Source: Phragmitibacter flavus (lineage in GTDB: Bacteria; Verrucomicrobiota; Verrucomicrobiia; Verrucomicrobiales; Verrucomicrobiaceae). From it: a DNA stretch of 64,000 nt. Of the stretch, positions 25,907 through 35,082 are shown in pieces. Under the pieces are notes generated by a model. The model did no database searches, was not told the origin of the DNA, and saw only the letters and a program-made list of their open reading frames with translations. The translations under genes were made by a program, and so were the position numbers. The stretch's first letter is position 1. Every line of letters starts with the position of its first letter. Where the stretch lies: contig NZ_VAUV01000011.1 in NCBI RefSeq assembly GCF_005780165.1, positions 1 through 64,000 on the forward strand, read 5' to 3'.

Positions 25907-27343
25907 ATGAATCCCTCCTCCGACTTCGATTCCTACGACGATCCTGACTTCACCGCCTATGCCCTGGGTGAAGCCGATCTGGAGCAAAGCACCCGCGTGC
26001 GCCAGCGTCTCGCCAACGACCCTGTCGCCCGCGCTCGCTTCGACGACCTCCAACAAACCATTGACGCCCTTCAGCAGGCTCCGCTGCCTCCCCGCCGCGC
26101 CCTTCATCCTCGTCAGCGCGAGACCGTCCTCACCATGGGCCAGATCAAGTCGCTGCCCGCCTCCACCCTGCGTCCCCTTCATCACCCGAAACGGTCCAAA
26201 AACGTCGTCTGGCAGATCAGCAAATTCGCAGCCGCCGCCTGTCTCGCCATCGGTGCCTTCTTCGTCGGTCAACGCGTCTCTTCAGCCGACAAAAGCCGTC
26301 CAATGCTGGCGTCGAATGTTGGCCTCGATCAAACCCAAACACCCCCGCCCTCCAAGCCAGCCCTGATGGAGCCGGCTGCACCAACCGTGACCTTGATCGC
26401 CGCGCCGGAACTTCAGAACCACAAGCCGGAAGTCCCGACCGACAGAGCCCTGCTGCCACAGCCTGCGATGCAACCACCCTCCATGGTGCAGCTTCCTCCC
26501 GCATCCATGCTCAATTCCCCCCCGTCCGCATCCGCCCCTCCCGCCGCGAAAGTCGAAATCGCCGCCGCCGCCGCCCCCCAAAAAGCAGTCTCCACCGCTG
26601 GTTTCATCCTCACCACCGACGTTTCAGAATCGCGCTTCGTCTTCAAACCCAACGATGCACGGCCCAAACCCGCAGAATTCGCCGGGATCATCCTTGCCTC
26701 TCCCACCCCCATCATCACCGCTCCTGCCCCTAAAAAATCGACCAAACGCGAGGCCCCCCAGCCACCACTTCAAGTCCGCTCGTGGAAAGCCGAAATTGCC
26801 TCGTGCCCCTGGGATACCGACCGACGTCTGATGCGCCTCGTCGTGCAGATCCCCGTCGACCAGCCCGCCATTGAGTTCAACGAAGCCGAATACCAACTTC
26901 AAACCACTTTCGATCCCAAACAGGTCAGAGCACACCGTCTCGTCGCCGAAAAACACATCCGCCCCACCAGCGGTCGCAACCAGGCCACCCGCATTGTCTG
27001 GTATGAAATCGTTCCCAATACCGGATTCAGCGCCTCCGACGATGCTCCCGCCACTCTTGGCCGACTGAATATCATTCAACCCCGCAACAGTAAATCTGCC
27101 GACGAAAGCAACCTGCCTCTGATGGATCGTGGCGCCATCTGGAAGGACGCACGCGAAGATTTCATTTTTGAAACCGCCATGGTTGGCTTCGGTCTCCTCC
27201 TTCAAGGCAAGGAGAACATCGGCCATCTCAATCACGATCTCGTTCTCAACCTCGCCGAAGAAAGCAGCAGCGAAGTCCCCCAAGGCGAACGCGCCCGCTT
27301 CATCCAAAGCGTCCGCCAAGCCCAAAGGGCCGCAGGGCTCTAA
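25907..27343 (+). CDS. Membrane anti-sigma-like protein with C-terminal DUF3520-like domain
   Basis: A 478-residue protein. Residues 1-55 look like a zinc-less anti-sigma head (DPDFTAYALGEADLEQSTRVRQRLANDP). A membrane helix follows at about 103-122 (FAAAACLAIGAFFVGQRV), then a long Pro/Ala-rich region to about 290. The C-terminus (LMRLVVQIPVDQPA, IVWYEIVPNTGF, GFGLLLQGKENIG) resembles the DUF3520 domain that normally ends YfbK-type proteins. In relatives a von Willebrand factor A domain lies between; here it is absent. It probably binds the sigma factor encoded just upstream and transmits a periplasmic cue. The anti-sigma role is inferred from order and from the N-terminus. Confidence 0.72.
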   Translation: MNPSSDFDSYDDPDFTAYALGEADLEQSTRVRQRLANDPVARARFDDLQQTIDALQQAPLPPRRALHPRQRETVLTMGQIKSLPASTLRPLHHPKRSKNVVWQISKFAAAACLAIGAFFVGQRVSSADKSRPMLASNVGLDQTQTPPPSKPALMEPAAPTVTLIAAPELQNHKPEVPTDRALLPQPAMQPPSMVQLPPASMLNSPPSASAPPAAKVEIAAAAAPQKAVSTAGFILTTDVSESRFVFKPNDARPKPAEFAGIILASPTPIITAPAPKKSTKREAPQPPLQVRSWKAEIASCPWDTDRRLMRLVVQIPVDQPAIEFNEAEYQLQTTFDPKQVRAHRLVAEKHIRPTSGRNQATRIVWYEIVPNTGFSASDDAPATLGRLNIIQPRNSKSADESNLPLMDRGAIWKDAREDFIFETAMVGFGLLLQGKENIGHLNHDLVLNLAEESSSEVPQGERARFIQSVRQAQRAAGL

Positions 27344-27463
27344 AAAATTGGCAGAGGAAAACGCGAGTTGGCCGAGCGGGTGACCCGTCACGTTACGAAA
27401 CAGGGAACTGTTCGCACCTCCCGGGATTGGATGTAACCTCATCGCCACCTTCCCAATTTCCCC

Positions 27464-28507
27464 ATGAAACGCAACCGGCTCGGCAAAAGTGGCATCGTCG
27501 TCAGCGAGATCTGTCTTGGCACCATGACGTTCGGACTCCAGGCCGATGAAAAAACTTCATTCGCCATGATGGACCGCGCCGTTGAGGCCGGCATCGACTT
27601 CTTCGACACCGCCGAAATCTACCCGGTCCCGCCCGATGCTGCCACGTTCGGCATCACCGAGGAAATCATCGGCAAATGGATTCAATCACGCGGCAATCGC
27701 GAGCACCTCATCATCGCCAGCAAAGTCACCGGTCCCGGTCACGGCTGGTTCAGACCGCCAGTGCGAGGCGGATTCACGGCGCTCGACCGCCGCCAGATTC
27801 ACCGCGCCTGCGAAGCCAGTCTCAAAAGGCTCAATACCGACTACCTCGACCTATACCAGACCCACTGGCCCGACCACGGCATGCGCCAGCAGGACACCCT
27901 AGAAGCCCTCACCGAGCTCATCCAGCAAGGCAAGGTCCGCACTATCGGAGCCAGCAACGAAACTTCCTGGGGCCTCATGAAAAATCTCTGGGAGTCCGAA
28001 AAGCACGGCTTCGCCCGCTTCGACACCGTCCAAAACAATTTCTCGCTGATCAACCGTCGCTGCGAAAGCGAACTCGCCCAAGTGTGTCGCCAGGAAGGTA
28101 TCAGCCTGCTCCCCTACTCTCCACTCGGAGGCGGCGTGCTGACCGGCAAATACAACGACGGTGCCCTTCCTCAGGGAGCCCGCTTCAGCGACTATCTCGT
28201 TACCGGCGGACCGCGCCAGCAACGCATGGCCCGTCGCTTCGTCAATGAACGCACCACCGAGACCACCCATCAACTTTCCCTCATCGCCGCCGACCTGGGC
28301 ATTTCAGTCACCACCCTCGCCGTCGCCTGGAGCAAACAACATGATTTCGTCGGCTCCACCATCATCGGTGCCACCACTGTCGATCAACTGACCGACTCAC
28401 TTGCCGCAGCCGATCTTGTCCTCGACTCGTCCACTCTCGAACGCATCAATCAAATCGACGAAGCCATCCCCAATCCCATGACCGAAGACGGCCTGCGCCG
28501 CCTCTGA
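27464..28507 (+). CDS. Aldo/keto reductase (Tas-like)
   Basis: A 347-residue NADPH-dependent oxidoreductase with a TIM-barrel fold. The catalytic tetrad is Asp48 (FFDTAEIY), Tyr53, Lys87 (IASKV) and His134 (YQTHWPDHG). The overall pattern, with [17 protein letters not shown] and [14 protein letters not shown], is closest to E. coli Tas. Reduces aldehydes or ketones; natural substrate unknown. Free-standing: 120 bases after the anti-sigma gene and convergent with the ExbD operon. Confidence 0.9.
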   Translation: MKRNRLGKSGIVVSEICLGTMTFGLQADEKTSFAMMDRAVEAGIDFFDTAEIYPVPPDAATFGITEEIIGKWIQSRGNREHLIIASKVTGPGHGWFRPPVRGGFTALDRRQIHRACEASLKRLNTDYLDLYQTHWPDHGMRQQDTLEALTELIQQGKVRTIGASNETSWGLMKNLWESEKHGFARFDTVQNNFSLINRRCESELAQVCRQEGISLLPYSPLGGGVLTGKYNDGALPQGARFSDYLVTGGPRQQRMARRFVNERTTETTHQLSLIAADLGISVTTLAVAWSKQHDFVGSTIIGATTVDQLTDSLAAADLVLDSSTLERINQIDEAIPNPMTEDGLRRL

Positions 28508-28530
28508 CAGGTGAGTTTCCGCCATCAGCT

Positions 28531-28564
28531 ACGATTCATCGTAGGCTGGGGTGGAGCCCCAGTC
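28531..28564. repeat. Two adjacent hairpins between convergent genes
   Basis: ACGAT-TC-ATCGT (28531-28542) is followed by CTGGGG / CCCCAG (28546-28562) with a TGGAG loop. They lie in the 78-base gap between the aldo/keto reductase and the last ExbD gene. They may end or protect transcripts from both sides or be a member of a dispersed palindromic family; no U-run follows. Confidence 0.45.
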
Positions 28565-28585
28565 ATCGAACAAACCCACAGCCGA

Positions 28586-29713
28586 TCAATCCAATCCCGT
28601 CTTAGGGGCTGGAATACGGATCTGCCCAGGCGGAGGAGGCGGTGGCGGCTTGGCCGGCACAAAATCCACCTCAAATGTCGTCAACTGTCGCTGATAAAAA
28701 TCATTGTTCGTCAGCTCCCACGCACAAGCCGCGTTTGCTGAATCGGCGATCTCTCGAGCCGCCAGATAGGTAGGAATCGCGTCTTTGAACACATAGAACC
28801 AAACCACCGTGTTCGGCTCGCTCCCAAACTTGCGCATGGCCCGCTGAAACACCGATCCCGGTTGTTTCATCGTTGCCACATCCTCGCCACCTCCCGGCTG
28901 CATGCTCAATTTCATGCTCAAGCGACTGCCGTTCGGCGTGCCTGTCAGTTCCACCTTCAAATCCCGCGTGCTCAACCTCATCCGGTCCGCGAAAAAGGCC
29001 GCCAGCTTGCGGCGATCCACAAACTCTTTGGGTTTCCCTCCAGCCATGATGACTTCCCCAAACAAATCCTTGATCTGCCCTTCAAACATCAGAGACTTTT
29101 TCTGTTTTTCTATACCATCAGTGATCACCCGGTAGAACTCCTCGTCATTCAGATAGACCACCTTGGTTCCCACCACCAGAAACCTTTGGATCAAAGCATT
29201 CTCTGGGATGGGTCGCGGATTGGGCAGTTTTACCACGGTCGCTGCTGGCGGAATGTAAACAGGCGTGGTGTCCAGCAGCGCCTTGGTCTTTTCCAGCTCC
29301 TCCAACATGTTCTCAATCACCACCTTGCGCTCATCCCGCACCTTGGTGTTTTTCTCAAGTTGCGCCCGCAGCTCATCGATGTCCACCATCTTCGTTACCT
29401 GGGACTCATCCGTCGTATCCAGCGTCTTCAACTCTTCATCGGACTTTTTGAGATTGTCCTTCGTCAGCAACATCTCCTCCTCAAGCTTCTTCGGATCAAG
29501 CTGCGGTTTCTCCTTCACCAATTCCTCCTTCAATGCTTCAAACTGCTCAACCGTCACCGGTGGCAGTTCGGACAGGATCTTTTCGATCGACACCGCAATG
29601 TTCAAACTGACCATGATCAACACGATCATCAACACCCCCACCACGTTGGTGACGGTATCCATCAGCGAATCCAGGTTCAGTGCGCCATCGCCGTCTGATT
29701 TGCGTTTTGCCAT
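28586..29713 (-). CDS. ExbD/TolR-like protein with extended coiled coil, Asp-bearing
   Basis: A 375-residue single-pass membrane protein. After MAKRKSDGDG comes a membrane helix (about 13-36) with Asp19 in LDSLMDT, the position of the proton-path Asp of ExbD and TolR. A long charged coiled coil (about 45-150) and a periplasmic C-terminal domain follow, with a proline run near the end. ExbD is usually about 140 residues, so this is much longer. It is the last gene of an operon with a second ExbD-like protein and an ExbB-like channel. Such complexes convert the proton gradient into movement or force on a periplasmic target; the target here is unknown. Confidence 0.75.
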   Translation of the reverse strand: MAKRKSDGDGALNLDSLMDTVTNVVGVLMIVLIMVSLNIAVSIEKILSELPPVTVEQFEALKEELVKEKPQLDPKKLEEEMLLTKDNLKKSDEELKTLDTTDESQVTKMVDIDELRAQLEKNTKVRDERKVVIENMLEELEKTKALLDTTPVYIPPAATVVKLPNPRPIPENALIQRFLVVGTKVVYLNDEEFYRVITDGIEKQKKSLMFEGQIKDLFGEVIMAGGKPKEFVDRRKLAAFFADRMRLSTRDLKVELTGTPNGSRLSMKLSMQPGGGEDVATMKQPGSVFQRAMRKFGSEPNTVVWFYVFKDAIPTYLAAREIADSANAACAWELTNNDFYQRQLTTFEVDFVPAKPPPPPPPGQIRIPAPKTGLD

Positions 29714-29742
29714 CGAAGTTTAGTTTGCAGGTAGGAGGTTGA

Positions 29743-30675
29743 TTAGTTGGTCACCGATGCGGTGGGTGCCGGAGCAGCCGCCGGCGGTTTCGGCTCGACC
29801 AGCTTCACGCCTTCCGGAGGCGGAATGGTGCCAAGAAATTCGTTGAACATCTTCAAATCCACCTCACCACGTCCCGGCAAGGGCAGGCGGCCAATCTGGT
29901 CCGCACTGAACTGGTAGGTCGACATCGCCCAGCCCGCCGCCTTGTTAAATGCGTTCATGCCATCGTCCCTCAAAAGGAAAATGATCTTCGATTTGGGCAT
30001 GGCCTTCACCTGTTTCAAATACTCGTTGAAGGCAACGTCCGCCACCACCACCTCATCTGCCGCACTCAGCACCGTCTTCTTCTCGGCATCCCAGTAAACC
30101 GTGATCCTGCCTCCAGAAACCTCCACAAAAAACACCTTGCTCCCCGCCGCCAAACCTGAACCACCTGGCTGCACCACCACCGGCGGAATTGGCTTGTCTT
30201 TCGGAATCTGACGCTTGTTCAACTCCGCCATCAAAAGCTCAAGCTCTTTCTTGATCTCCACCTCCTGTTTCTTGAACCCGTCAATTTCCAACAACAGGTT
30301 GTCCAGCTCCTTCAGCAATTCCTGACTGATCTGCTGGTTCATCTCCTTGATGCTCGCATCCGTCGTCAGCAGCTTCCGCAACCGCGCCACACGCTCCGAC
30401 TTCTGTGCCAGCTCAGCCTTCAGCTTCTCCAGTTGCTCCACCTTTTGATCCACATCCTTCGTCAACTCCTGCTGCTCCTTCTGCTGCTCCAGCATCTTCT
30501 GGTAGTCCTGCGCCAGCTTCATCTCTTCCGGCGTCCTCCCTCCCGTCTCCTGGGATTGTGACACCGCAAGCACCACAATGATCATGATCAACGCGCCAAT
30601 GAGACACGCCAAGATGCTCAGGAACGGAAAAAGCGACACCTCATCACCAGAGGACTTGGAACGACGTTTGGCCAT
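29743..30675 (-). CDS. ExbD-like protein with coiled coil, lacking the Asp
   Basis: A 310-residue single-pass protein. The membrane helix (about 14-37, SLFPFLSILACLIGALIMI) aligns with the Asp-bearing helix of the next gene, but the acidic residue is Ser20 here. A coiled coil (about 50-140, rich in Gln, Lys and Glu) leads to a periplasmic domain (VFFVEVSGGRITVYW) and a Pro/Ala tail. It sits 29 bases upstream of the other ExbD-like gene. A hetero-pair of ExbD-type subunits with only one proton-active member is plausible. The MAKRRSKSSGDE opening is a basic cytoplasmic lead like that of its partner. Confidence 0.75.
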   Translation of the reverse strand: MAKRRSKSSGDEVSLFPFLSILACLIGALIMIIVVLAVSQSQETGGRTPEEMKLAQDYQKMLEQQKEQQELTKDVDQKVEQLEKLKAELAQKSERVARLRKLLTTDASIKEMNQQISQELLKELDNLLLEIDGFKKQEVEIKKELELLMAELNKRQIPKDKPIPPVVVQPGGSGLAAGSKVFFVEVSGGRITVYWDAEKKTVLSAADEVVVADVAFNEYLKQVKAMPKSKIIFLLRDDGMNAFNKAAGWAMSTYQFSADQIGRLPLPGRGEVDLKMFNEFLGTIPPPEGVKLVEPKPPAAAPAPTASVTN

Positions 30676-30721
30676 GATCGATTATGCGGGACTATAACAA
30701 TAGGGGTATCTGTCAGATGGA

Positions 30722-30751
30722 GTTCCCGCCGGGCGCCTGCCCGACTGGAAC
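30722..30751. repeat. Hairpin in the exbB-exbD gap
   Basis: CGGGC (30730-30734) pairs with GCCCG (30739-30743) around a GCCT loop, and outside that GTTCC (30722) pairs with GGAAC (30747). It lies in the 93 bases between the two operon genes and could tune the relative amounts of channel and ExbD-like subunits by transcript processing or attenuation. Confidence 0.45.
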
Positions 30752-30768
30752 ACGGCATCAGTCAGTCA

Positions 30769-32190
30769 TCAGTCGCGGCCGAACCAGCCCTTCTTCTTGA
30801 CGGTCTGCTGCACGATCACCTGTTTCTCACCAAGCTCCTTCAACACCGTGTTCAACCCGCGAATTCCAGTCTCCAGACCACCAATGTATTGGGAAGTCTG
30901 ACGCAAGGTGTCCTTGAGAGACTCCTGCATCTCAGAACGCATGAGCGTCGTGTTGTTGATGAATTCCTTGGTGACCACAGCTTGAAAAGTGTCAGAACGT
31001 TTGTCCAAATTATTGGCATATTCGTTCATTCGTTTTGAAAGCTCGTTCAAATCCACCAAAAATTCCTTCTGCGCACCAGCCACTGCCTGAACCAGCGCAT
31101 CCGCCAGACCGGCAGGCTCCTGATTCCCACCCATGGTCTCCTCCAAACGCGGCAGCAGGATGTCGTTACAAAACGCATCAATGTCGTTGAGGTTGTCATC
31201 TTCCTTCTTGGAGAGCGAACTCATCGGGAACTGAAGAATCATCGCCAGAACCAGACCAAGAAGAGTCGTATCAAACGCCGTGCCCAAACCGCTGGTCACC
31301 TGGCTGATGGAACCGATGATCTTGTCCACGTCTTTTGCATCCGACAAATCCATGCTTCCGATGGCCTGCGACAGACCGAGAACGGTTCCGATGAAACCCA
31401 GAATTGGAATTGCCCAAAGGAACACCTTCAACAGCGCATAACTACCGCCCACGCGGTTGGCATCAATGTCCGACTGGCTCGACATCATTCCACCCACAGC
31501 CGAGGTGCTTTGCTTGATCTCAAACAACTCCAGCCCCTTGCGAATGCGGTTCACCATCAAGCTGTCACGCAAACGGTGAGGAAGGTTGTAAACGTGGTCA
31601 ATGAAGCTTCCGATGTTCTTGGAGTTGATCTCACGACCCAGCTCCATCGGCAGCACATCCAGCAACAACGCCTCACGCTGATGACGCAACTTCTGCAATT
31701 TCAAATACACAATGCCCATCGCCCAGGTGAAGAAGAACGTTTCTGCAAAGTTCACCCAGGTGCGCTGAATGAACATCGCCGCCAGATACTGCATGAAATT
31801 GTATTCTGAAGACGGCGTCTCAGGACTTGGATTGAACGGATACAAGATCCCATACCATGCCACGAACAACACCGCGCCAATCCCCAAGCTCAACCAGATG
31901 CTCGGGTTCGCAGGATCGGCCTCTTTCCAGCCCTCGCGCTGCGGTTTGGATTGTTGAAAACTCAAATCACCACCTGAGGTGGAAGAATAATCCCCGTGTG
32001 TGGTCGACGCAGCCGCCGGAGCGCTCGCAGCTCCCAAAGCAGGACCCGCCGCATCAGGAGCAGGCATCTCAGCCGCCGGATCTCCAGGAATTTGTAGCTT
32101 CGTGTTGCAGCCAGGGCATCGCACAACTTTACCGACCCATTCAGGCTCGGCCTTCAAACTCATTGAACAGGAGGGGCACTTAAACTTCAT
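30769..32190 (-). CDS. MotA/TolQ/ExbB-type proton channel with N-terminal zinc ribbon
   Basis: A 473-residue protein. It starts with a zinc ribbon: Cys5-x2-Cys8 and Cys25-x2-Cys28 (MKFKCPSC, RCPGC). An Ala-rich linker follows, then a first membrane helix (about 100-120), a second (about 140-165) and the conserved ExbB/TolQ pair of helices (FLWAIPILGFIGTVLGLSQAI and TSGLGTAFDTTLLGLVLAMIL). The C-terminal 120 residues are a coiled coil with heptads. The start at 32190 puts the ribbon at the N-terminus. It is first in a three-gene operon with two ExbD-like genes; the promoter should be in 32191-32350. Confidence 0.85.
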   Translation of the reverse strand: MKFKCPSCSMSLKAEPEWVGKVVRCPGCNTKLQIPGDPAAEMPAPDAAGPALGAASAPAAASTTHGDYSSTSGGDLSFQQSKPQREGWKEADPANPSIWLSLGIGAVLFVAWYGILYPFNPSPETPSSEYNFMQYLAAMFIQRTWVNFAETFFFTWAMGIVYLKLQKLRHQREALLLDVLPMELGREINSKNIGSFIDHVYNLPHRLRDSLMVNRIRKGLELFEIKQSTSAVGGMMSSQSDIDANRVGGSYALLKVFLWAIPILGFIGTVLGLSQAIGSMDLSDAKDVDKIIGSISQVTSGLGTAFDTTLLGLVLAMILQFPMSSLSKKEDDNLNDIDAFCNDILLPRLEETMGGNQEPAGLADALVQAVAGAQKEFLVDLNELSKRMNEYANNLDKRSDTFQAVVTKEFINNTTLMRSEMQESLKDTLRQTSQYIGGLETGIRGLNTVLKELGEKQVIVQQTVKKKGWFGRD

Positions 32191-32350
32191 ATATCGGGTT
32201 GATTTAGGGAAACTGACCAACAACTCGCTGGCCGAGTCGGGCAGTAAAGCTACGAAAGACGTTGCTCTGACACAAGAACAAAACGTGTTCTTTTGAAGAT
32301 ATTGTGACCTTCGCCATCACCCGCGCCAGCCCCTTTCACCCAACTGTCAA

Positions 32351-33352
32351 TTAATCTACCTCAGGACGCGGGTCCCGGCTGAACAATTCCCGCAGCGCCT
32401 CGCGCGGCGATTTTTGCTCATACAGAACTGCATGCACCTCGTCCAGCAACGGGGTGCGCACGCCGCGACCTCTCGCGCAAAGCCACAAACTCTCCGTGTT
32501 TGGGACACCTTCCGCCACCATTCGCATCCCGCCCATGATGTCGCTCAAACTCCTGCCCTGACCCAACATCAGTCCCACGCGGTGATTTCGACTGTGCTCC
32601 GAATAACACGTCGCCACCAAATCCCCCACCCCGCTCAAGCCATAAAAAGTTTCCGTCCGCCCCCCGCTCGCCACCCCGAGCCTCACCATCTCCGCCAACG
32701 CTCTTGTCACCAGCGCCGCAATGGCGTTGTCCCCCAGTCCCAAACCCTTCGCAATCCCGGCCGCGATCGCATACGGATTTTTCATCGCCCCCGCCCACTC
32801 CACCCCCAGCACATCCGTGCTCGTGTAACAACGAAACCACGGCAGCGAAAACGTCTGCTGCAACCTGATCGCCATTCCTTCATCCAAACACCCCACCACC
32901 GCCGCCGAAGGCATCCGGCGCGCAATTTCCTCCGCATGATTCGGCCCTGAAAGCGCCGCCACCGTCACTTGCGGAAACACCCCATGCAAAATCTCCGTCA
33001 TGCACCGCCCTGTTCCCAACTCCACCCCCTTGCTGCATGACAACAACACCGTGCTTTCATCCACCAATCCAAGCGAACCCATTTCCGCCGCCAGTGCCGC
33101 CATCGATTTCGAGGGCGTCACAAACACCACCAGGGGTGCCGGGCGCAGCGCCTGCAAAGACGACACCGGCTCCACCTCCGCCGGAATCTCCACATCCGTG
33201 AGATACCGGCCATTGCGACGCGTCACCGCCATCTCCGCCATCAACGCCTCATCACGACCGTAAAACTGCACCCGCAAACCGCGCGCTGCCAACATCGCCG
33301 CGAGTGCCGTTCCCCAACTTCCCGCACCCAACACTGTCGCCGATTCCATCAT
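32351..33352 (-). CDS. gpsA: Glycerol-3-phosphate dehydrogenase [NAD(P)+]
   Basis: A 333-residue cytosolic enzyme that reduces dihydroxyacetone phosphate to sn-glycerol 3-phosphate, the backbone of phospholipids. The nucleotide loop is VLGAGSWGTA (about 7-16), the catalytic Lys lies in EWAGAMKNPYAIAAG, and LSGPNHAEEIA and LSGVGDLVATCYSEHSRNHRVG are family signatures. It overlaps plsY by four bases (ATGA), so product and next enzyme are made together. Start may be the first or second ATG. Confidence 0.96.
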   Translation of the reverse strand: MMESATVLGAGSWGTALAAMLAARGLRVQFYGRDEALMAEMAVTRRNGRYLTDVEIPAEVEPVSSLQALRPAPLVVFVTPSKSMAALAAEMGSLGLVDESTVLLSCSKGVELGTGRCMTEILHGVFPQVTVAALSGPNHAEEIARRMPSAAVVGCLDEGMAIRLQQTFSLPWFRCYTSTDVLGVEWAGAMKNPYAIAAGIAKGLGLGDNAIAALVTRALAEMVRLGVASGGRTETFYGLSGVGDLVATCYSEHSRNHRVGLMLGQGRSLSDIMGGMRMVAEGVPNTESLWLCARGRGVRTPLLDEVHAVLYEQKSPREALRELFSRDPRPEVD

Positions 33353-34002
33353 GGCTTCTCCTTCTTATTCTTTTTCTCAAAACGGTTTTCCTTGCCCTGC
33401 AACAATCTCTGAAGGTTCGATCGGTGACGCACCACCACCAACACCCCCAGCACAATCCCCAAACCCAGCAGCACCAGATTCCAGCGCTCGTCGATCGTCA
33501 TGATTACCGCCATCGCCACCGGCAGGGAAATCGCCGAGACCACCGAGGCCAGCGCCACATACCTTGTGGTGTAAAAAATCACCAGCCACACCACCAATGC
33601 CACCACCAACGCCCAGGGTGCAAGCCCAATCAGCGCCCCTGCCGACGTCGCCACGCCCTTCCCTCCTTTAAATCCCAGCCAAAAGGTGAACGAGTGCCCC
33701 AAGACTGCCGCCGCAGCACATAAAACTTCCACCAATCCCACGGTGTTGGCCTCAGCCCCGTTCAACCAACTGCTCCATGATACCAACAGCACCGGCAACA
33801 ACCCCTTCAACATGTCCAACGCAAACACCGGAATCCCCGCCTTCTTGCCCAACACCCGCAACACATTTGTCGCCCCGATATTGCCGCTCCCATGCTTGCG
33901 AATATCAATCCCATGCCACTTCCCCATCAAATAACCAAATGGCAGCGACCCGCAAAACCACGCAATAGCGATCAGCAACACAGCGGCAGGGAGAAAAGAC
34001 AT
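33349..34002 (-). CDS. plsY: Acyl phosphate:glycerol-3-phosphate acyltransferase
   Basis: A 217-residue inner-membrane enzyme with about five helices that transfers an acyl group from acyl phosphate to glycerol 3-phosphate, the first step of phospholipid synthesis in most bacteria. Signatures are SGNIGATNVLRV in the first loop, the GLLPVLL helix and FKGGKGVATSAG. It is slightly longer than the usual 200 residues, with a basic C-terminal tail (KKNKKEKP). First gene of the plsY-gpsA operon; the divergent gene is an LPS-transport type protein, an envelope-biogenesis context. Confidence 0.95.
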   Translation of the reverse strand: MSFLPAAVLLIAIAWFCGSLPFGYLMGKWHGIDIRKHGSGNIGATNVLRVLGKKAGIPVFALDMLKGLLPVLLVSWSSWLNGAEANTVGLVEVLCAAAAVLGHSFTFWLGFKGGKGVATSAGALIGLAPWALVVALVVWLVIFYTTRYVALASVVSAISLPVAMAVIMTIDERWNLVLLGLGIVLGVLVVVRHRSNLQRLLQGKENRFEKKNKKEKP

Positions 34003-34165
34003 TCCCTATCTCTAAACAGGTTTCAGCAATAGGCAAGCGCACTCAAAAAACCCCCGATCGACACAGCATTTGCCAGCATGACCACTCTTATATTACCCAA
34101 CCACACCACTGCATTCTAGAGAATCCATAAAAACACACATCTGTTAAACAATCCCATATCAGCTA

Positions 34166-34194
34166 TTGACACAATCTGAATATTCCTTAACAAT
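34166..34194 (+). promoter_or_regulatory. Candidate promoter for the LptA-type gene
   Basis: TTGACA at 34166-34171 is followed after 17 bases by AACAAT in an AT-rich segment, 26 bases before the GTG of the LptA-type gene. The -35 box is perfect by the E. coli standard and the -10 is weak. The 218-base divergent gap toward plsY is otherwise unremarkable. Confidence 0.35.
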
Positions 34195-34220
34195 TAACAT
34201 AAATTAGCCGATTCCCTGCC

Positions 34221-35069
34221 GTGTCCCCGACAAGTTACCTCATCGCGCTGCCCGTTAGCATCATCGCCGTATCCGGTTGGATGGTGAAAATGGAGAATGA
34301 CACTTTCCTCCACAACCAAAGGTCGGAGCAATCCTTTTACTCTCCGGAATCCAATTACCGGGCGGTCAACTCTTCCCACAGCGTTCATAACGCTGCCCGT
34401 CTTGACCACGATCGTTACGGTCAAAACTTCGACAGCGCCAATTCCCTCGGCGAATCCATCATCAGCCGTCCCATCGGCGAACGTGCTTCAAAAACAAGCC
34501 AGCCATGGCTCGCTTCCCATCAAACACGCGCCCATTCCTCCAACCCGGTCGAGCTGCTGGACATCCCCGGGTTCATTCCTCCGACCGATAAAGTGGACGA
34601 ACATTTTCAAACCGTCCCGGTTGAATCTGGATTCCACATCACCGCCGACGAAGCCACGAAGGTCGACATGGCCGGTCAGAACGTCATCTTCAACGGCAAC
34701 GTCACCCTCACCTCCCCCCAATTCAAAATGTCATCGAACCGCCTCAAGGTTCACATGTCCGATGACAAAAAGAGTTTCCGCCTGGCCGAAGCCGAGGGCA
34801 ACGTTCATGTGCAACTCACCGGCGTGACCGACGACAAAAAATACCGCGGCCAGTCCAACGCCGCCATCTACGAGCCAGAAAAATCCAAACTCACCATGAC
34901 CGGCTGGCCCCGCATTCAAGGCCAGGGACAAGAACTCATTGCTGCAGAAGCCAGCACCAAAGTCTTTCTCTACCCCGATACCGGCAGAATGGACACCCAG
35001 GGTCGCGCCCAAACCCGCGTCGCCAAACAGTTCATGGTCAATGAATCGCCCGTGATGCAAAACCGGTAG
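34221..35069 (+). CDS. lptA: LptA/OstA-like periplasmic protein
   Basis: A 282-residue exported protein. N-terminal hydrophobic signal or anchor (SYLIALPVSIIAVSGWMV), then about 110 residues of polar, low-structure sequence, then the beta-jellyroll LptA/OstA domain (about 135-270): FHITADEATKVDMAGQ, VIFNGNVTLTSPQ, FKMSSNRLKVHM and FRLAEAEGNVHVQL. LptA bridges the periplasm and carries lipopolysaccharide to the outer membrane. A longer N-terminus than the usual 170-200 residues is the unusual part. It starts at GTG 34221. A small membrane protein gene follows 13 bases later. Confidence 0.72.
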   Translation: MSPTSYLIALPVSIIAVSGWMVKMENDTFLHNQRSEQSFYSPESNYRAVNSSHSVHNAARLDHDRYGQNFDSANSLGESIISRPIGERASKTSQPWLASHQTRAHSSNPVELLDIPGFIPPTDKVDEHFQTVPVESGFHITADEATKVDMAGQNVIFNGNVTLTSPQFKMSSNRLKVHMSDDKKSFRLAEAEGNVHVQLTGVTDDKKYRGQSNAAIYEPEKSKLTMTGWPRIQGQGQELIAAEASTKVFLYPDTGRMDTQGRAQTRVAKQFMVNESPVMQNR

Positions 35070-35082
35070 CCCCCATCTCCAG

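Noticed and set aside
30769-32190. Zorya defence system (ZorA/ZorB)
   Set aside because: The channel and coiled coil resemble ZorA, but the partners lack an OmpA-like domain and no ZorC/ZorD/ZorE helicase or nuclease genes follow.
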